Of a DNA stretch of 64,000 bases, positions 63,479 to 64,000 are shown piece by piece. The number at the start of each line of letters is the position of its first letter. Position 1 is the stretch's first letter. The position numbers and the translations under genes are program-made. The notes beneath the pieces were generated by a model. That model searched no databases. It saw nothing but the letters and a program-made list of their open reading frames with translations, and had not been told where the DNA came from. The DNA comes from Cryobacterium suzukii (GTDB taxonomy: Bacteria; Actinomycetota; Actinomycetes; Actinomycetales; Microbacteriaceae), in assembly GCF_004403185.1 (NCBI RefSeq), contig NZ_SOHJ01000014.1, positions 186,001 to 250,000 on the forward strand, in the 5' to 3' direction.

Positions 63479-64000
63479 AAACCAGGGCGCGCAGCCGCAC
63501 TTCGTTGCAGCGCTCGAAGACACCCCTCTCGTCGCCATCGACCGCCTCGATGAGACCGCAAAAGCGCGCAGTACCTGGGCGGACGCCTGGGACGCGATGC
63601 GACGCCGACCCAGCTTCTGGATCTCCTCCGGCCTCATCCTCCTGATTTTTCTGGTCGCCCTGTTTCCCTCCTGGTTCGCCTCGGTATCCCCGACGCAGTG
63701 CCAGCTGTCCGACAGCAACGACGTGCCGCAGTCCGGGCATCCGCTCGGATTCACCTTCCAGGGCTGCGACGTGTACTCAAGGATCATCTTCGGAACGGGT
63801 GCCTCGGTGACCGTCGGACTGCTGGCCGCGGCGATCGTGACCCTGTTCGGTCTCATCGTCGGTGCCCTCGCGGGCTACTACGGCGGATTCCTCGATGCCG
63901 TCGTCTCGCGCATCGGCGACATTTTCTTTGCCGTGCCGACCGTGCTCGGCGCCATCGTGCTGCTCTCCGTGCTGCCAGACCGCACGCCGGTCGTCATCGC
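63468..64000 (+). CDS. ABC transporter permease, DppC/OppC-like (partial, runs off the window)
   Basis: The reading frame starts at ATG 63468 overlapping the upstream permease by 11 bp and continues to the window end, at least 177 codons. It has the OppC N-terminus with RRRPSFWISSGLILLIFLVALFPSW (first helix), then a periplasmic loop with GHPLGFTFQGCDVYSRIIFGTG, and the family motif GLIVGALAGYYGGFLDAVVSRIGDIFFAVP. Incomplete at the 3' end, so the EAA loop is not seen. Confidence 0.9.
   Translation, partial: MPSKNQGAQPHFVAALEDTPLVAIDRLDETAKARSTWADAWDAMRRRPSFWISSGLILLIFLVALFPSWFASVSPTQCQLSDSNDVPQSGHPLGFTFQGCDVYSRIIFGTGASVTVGLLAAAIVTLFGLIVGALAGYYGGFLDAVVSRIGDIFFAVPTVLGAIVLLSVLPDRTPVVI

Overview
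The window is GC-rich chromosomal DNA from an actinobacterium, most likely the family Microbacteriaceae. Evidence: a mycothiol-conjugate amidase (mca), many GTG/TTG starts, leaderless-type promoters, and several small families common in that group (DUF4245, DUF4307, DUF6264, DUF6510, DUF222-HNH). A species cannot be named from this sequence. No rRNA, tRNA, CRISPR array, insertion sequence or prophage was seen.

Layout. 0-5 kb: methionine aminopeptidase, a small XRE regulator, a RibD-type reductase, a Ppx/GppA phosphatase and a large exported/membrane protein. 5-11.7 kb: a GH1 glycosidase homologue that has lost its nucleophile, an ABC-2 exporter, a tautomerase-family protein, a DUF222-HNH protein, and GNAT and VOC proteins. 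11.7-16.5 kb: a cysteine-hydrolase remnant, lemA-htpX, a three-gene translationally coupled redox operon (Mo oxidoreductase, flavin reductase, CxxC protein) and an AlkX/YcaQ-like glycosylase. 16.7-33.5 kb: AI-2E family protein, ilvA, greA, DUF4307, mca, small membrane protein, trhA, Z-prenyl transferase, PLP enzyme, phoH, cupin, LuxR regulator, fumC, carbonic anhydrase, DUF4245, xseB, xseA and ispH. This block, together with glpX and ychF further on, recalls the Rv1080c-Rv1112 order of Mycobacterium tuberculosis (from memory), with accessory genes inserted.

33.5-41.3 kb: class II aldolase, then a carbohydrate-acid locus (GntR regulator, four-carbon acid sugar kinase, beta-hydroxyacid dehydrogenase, GntP permease), then glpX. 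41.4-51.8 kb: rmuC, a DEDDh exonuclease, ychF, an SDR gene flanked by a second copy of the ychF 3' end, dodecin, an HhH repair protein, DUF2461, an MFS exporter, ABC-F, a LysR-type HTH mini-protein and a Lon-N protein. 51.8-54.6 kb: a secreted PHB-depolymerase-like esterase beside an apparent ABC-2 permease remnant, a Tag glycosylase lacking most zinc ligands, and a membrane-anchored coiled coil. 54.8-59.6 kb: a tandem glycine riboswitch driving gcvT-gcvH-gcvP. 59.6-64 kb: a CPBP protease and the start of an Opp/Dpp-type peptide ABC transporter, cut by the window end.

Themes: most convergent gene junctions hold a hairpin, some with long arms; many genes lack a Shine-Dalgarno and have a TANNNT-like box 6-7 nt before the start codon; and the word GCGGATGCC/GGCATCCGC looks over-represented. 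The strongest leads are the catalytically degenerate GH1 protein, the ychF 3'-end duplication around the SDR gene, the coupled Mo-oxidoreductase/flavin-reductase/DUF6510 operon, and the REP-like repeat at 50.45-50.64 kb.
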